Assembly (NCBI GenBank): GCA_003135595.1
Contig: PLCI01000096.1
Coordinates: 5,144-11,196 of the forward strand
Length of the DNA: 6,053 nt
Origin: Acidimicrobiaceae bacterium
GTDB lineage: Bacteria; Actinomycetota; Acidimicrobiia; Acidimicrobiales; RAAP-2
Direction of reading: 5' to 3'
Shown: positions 5,790-6,053 of the stretch, in pieces
How the letters are laid out: every line of letters begins with the position of its first letter
How positions within the stretch are numbered: position 1 is the stretch's first letter
The notes under the pieces: generated by a model
Told to the model about the DNA's origin: nothing
What the model saw: only the letters and a program-made list of their open reading frames with translations
Database searches by the model: none
Position numbers and translations under genes: made by a program

Positions 5790-5795
5790 TACGTT
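5790..5795 (+). promoter_or_regulatory. Candidate -10 box (TACGTT) of a leaderless chromate-transporter transcript
   Basis: TACGTT lies 7 bases before the GTG at 5803 and fits TAnnnT. There is no ribosome-binding site at a useful distance: the nearest purine-rich stretch, AGGAGCAGGG, ends 19 bases before the start. A leaderless transcript would explain this. The expected -35 region (around 5767-5772) has no TTGACA likeness. Confidence 0.4.
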
Positions 5796-5802
5796 TGGCA
5801 CG

Positions 5803-6053
5803 GTGCACGACGGGCATCGAGATGCCGCCCCGCTCCCTGACCGGGTGCCCCTTCACACCATCGCAAGGGAGTGGACTCGGCTCGGCTGCATCGGTTTCGG
5901 GGGCCCGCCCACGCACGTCACGCTGCTCCGACGCCTGTGCGTCGAGGAGCGTGCGTGGCTGGAAGCCGAGGAGTTCGAAGACGGGATCGCCGCCACCAAC
6001 CTCCTGCCTGGACCTGCCTCCACCCAGCTCGCGATCTTCTGTGCATGGAAGCT
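5803..6053 (+). CDS. chrA: Chromate transporter ChrA family, N-terminal part (runs off the window)
   Basis: The first 83 codons are present and the gene continues past the right edge. The protein belongs to the CHR family of proton-coupled anion carriers, some of which export chromate from the cytoplasm. The family signature is clear: LGCIGFGGPPTHVTLLRR (27-44), with VEERAWLEAEEF (47-58) and NLLPGPASTQLAI (66-78). This covers the first half of the first CHR domain, including the FGGP and LPGP motifs. Whether the protein is the two-domain (about 400 residues) or one-domain form cannot be seen. The GTG at 5803 is chosen because TACGTT lies 7 bases upstream and family similarity begins around residue 20. 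An in-frame GTG at 5755 would add 16 residues with no family likeness. Homologues without proven chromate resistance are common, so the true substrate is uncertain. Confidence 0.85.
   Translation, partial: MHDGHRDAAPLPDRVPLHTIAREWTRLGCIGFGGPPTHVTLLRRLCVEERAWLEAEEFEDGIAATNLLPGPASTQLAIFCAWK

Noticed and set aside
5755..5802. Earlier GTG start for the chromate transporter gene
   Set aside because: The 16 added residues have no family likeness, and no promoter box or ribosome-binding site supports that start. It is retained only as an alternative.
1..6053. A new defence, mobile or multi-gene system
   Set aside because: All genes but one belong to recognised families with housekeeping-type roles. 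There are no integrases, repeats, toxin-like pairs or composition shifts.

Overview
This is a GC-rich window (about two thirds G+C by eye) with tightly packed genes. Seven of its eight genes use GTG starts. The content is typical of a high-GC actinobacterium: F420 biosynthesis, a mycobacterial-type mannose-1-phosphate guanylyltransferase and GalE. A deep-branching, Acidimicrobiia-like lineage fits best, but that placement is inference. No mobile element, CRISPR array, RNA gene or sign of recent transfer was seen.

Left part, + strand (30-1665): cofD and cofE overlap by 8 bases. They encode the 2-phospholactate transferase and gamma-glutamyl ligase steps of coenzyme F420 assembly. The cofE product lacks the nitroreductase-like domain that is fused to it in mycobacterial FbiB. 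Its stop codon overlaps the stop of the convergent operon in the sequence CTAG (1662-1665).

Middle, - strand (4972 down to 1662): four tightly spaced genes read leftward. They are a secreted or membrane-anchored protein of unknown function, a sugar-1-phosphate nucleotidyltransferase (probably GDP-mannose forming), galE, and a RimJ/RimL-type GNAT acetyltransferase. Junctions are a 1-base gap, a 4-base GTGA overlap and a 5-base gap, so translation is probably coupled. GDP-mannose and UDP-galactose supply suggests a role in cell-envelope glycans. The F420 gene pair pointing toward a manB-type gene resembles the M. tuberculosis fbiA-fbiB/manB (Rv3261, Rv3262, Rv3264c) neighbourhood.

Right part: a DUF1345-type membrane protein (- strand, 5731-5042) is divergent from the start of a chromate transporter gene (+ strand, 5803 to the window edge). 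The C-terminal part of the DUF1345 protein lines up without gaps to a K+-channel pore, but has lost the GYG filter.

Two observations stand out. One is the pore-like region of the DUF1345 protein. The other is a TAnnnT box 6-8 bases before the GTG of all four genes that are not closely coupled to an upstream gene, and before none of the four coupled genes. This suggests leaderless transcription. The rest of the window looks like ordinary core genome, and I found no clear new multi-gene system.
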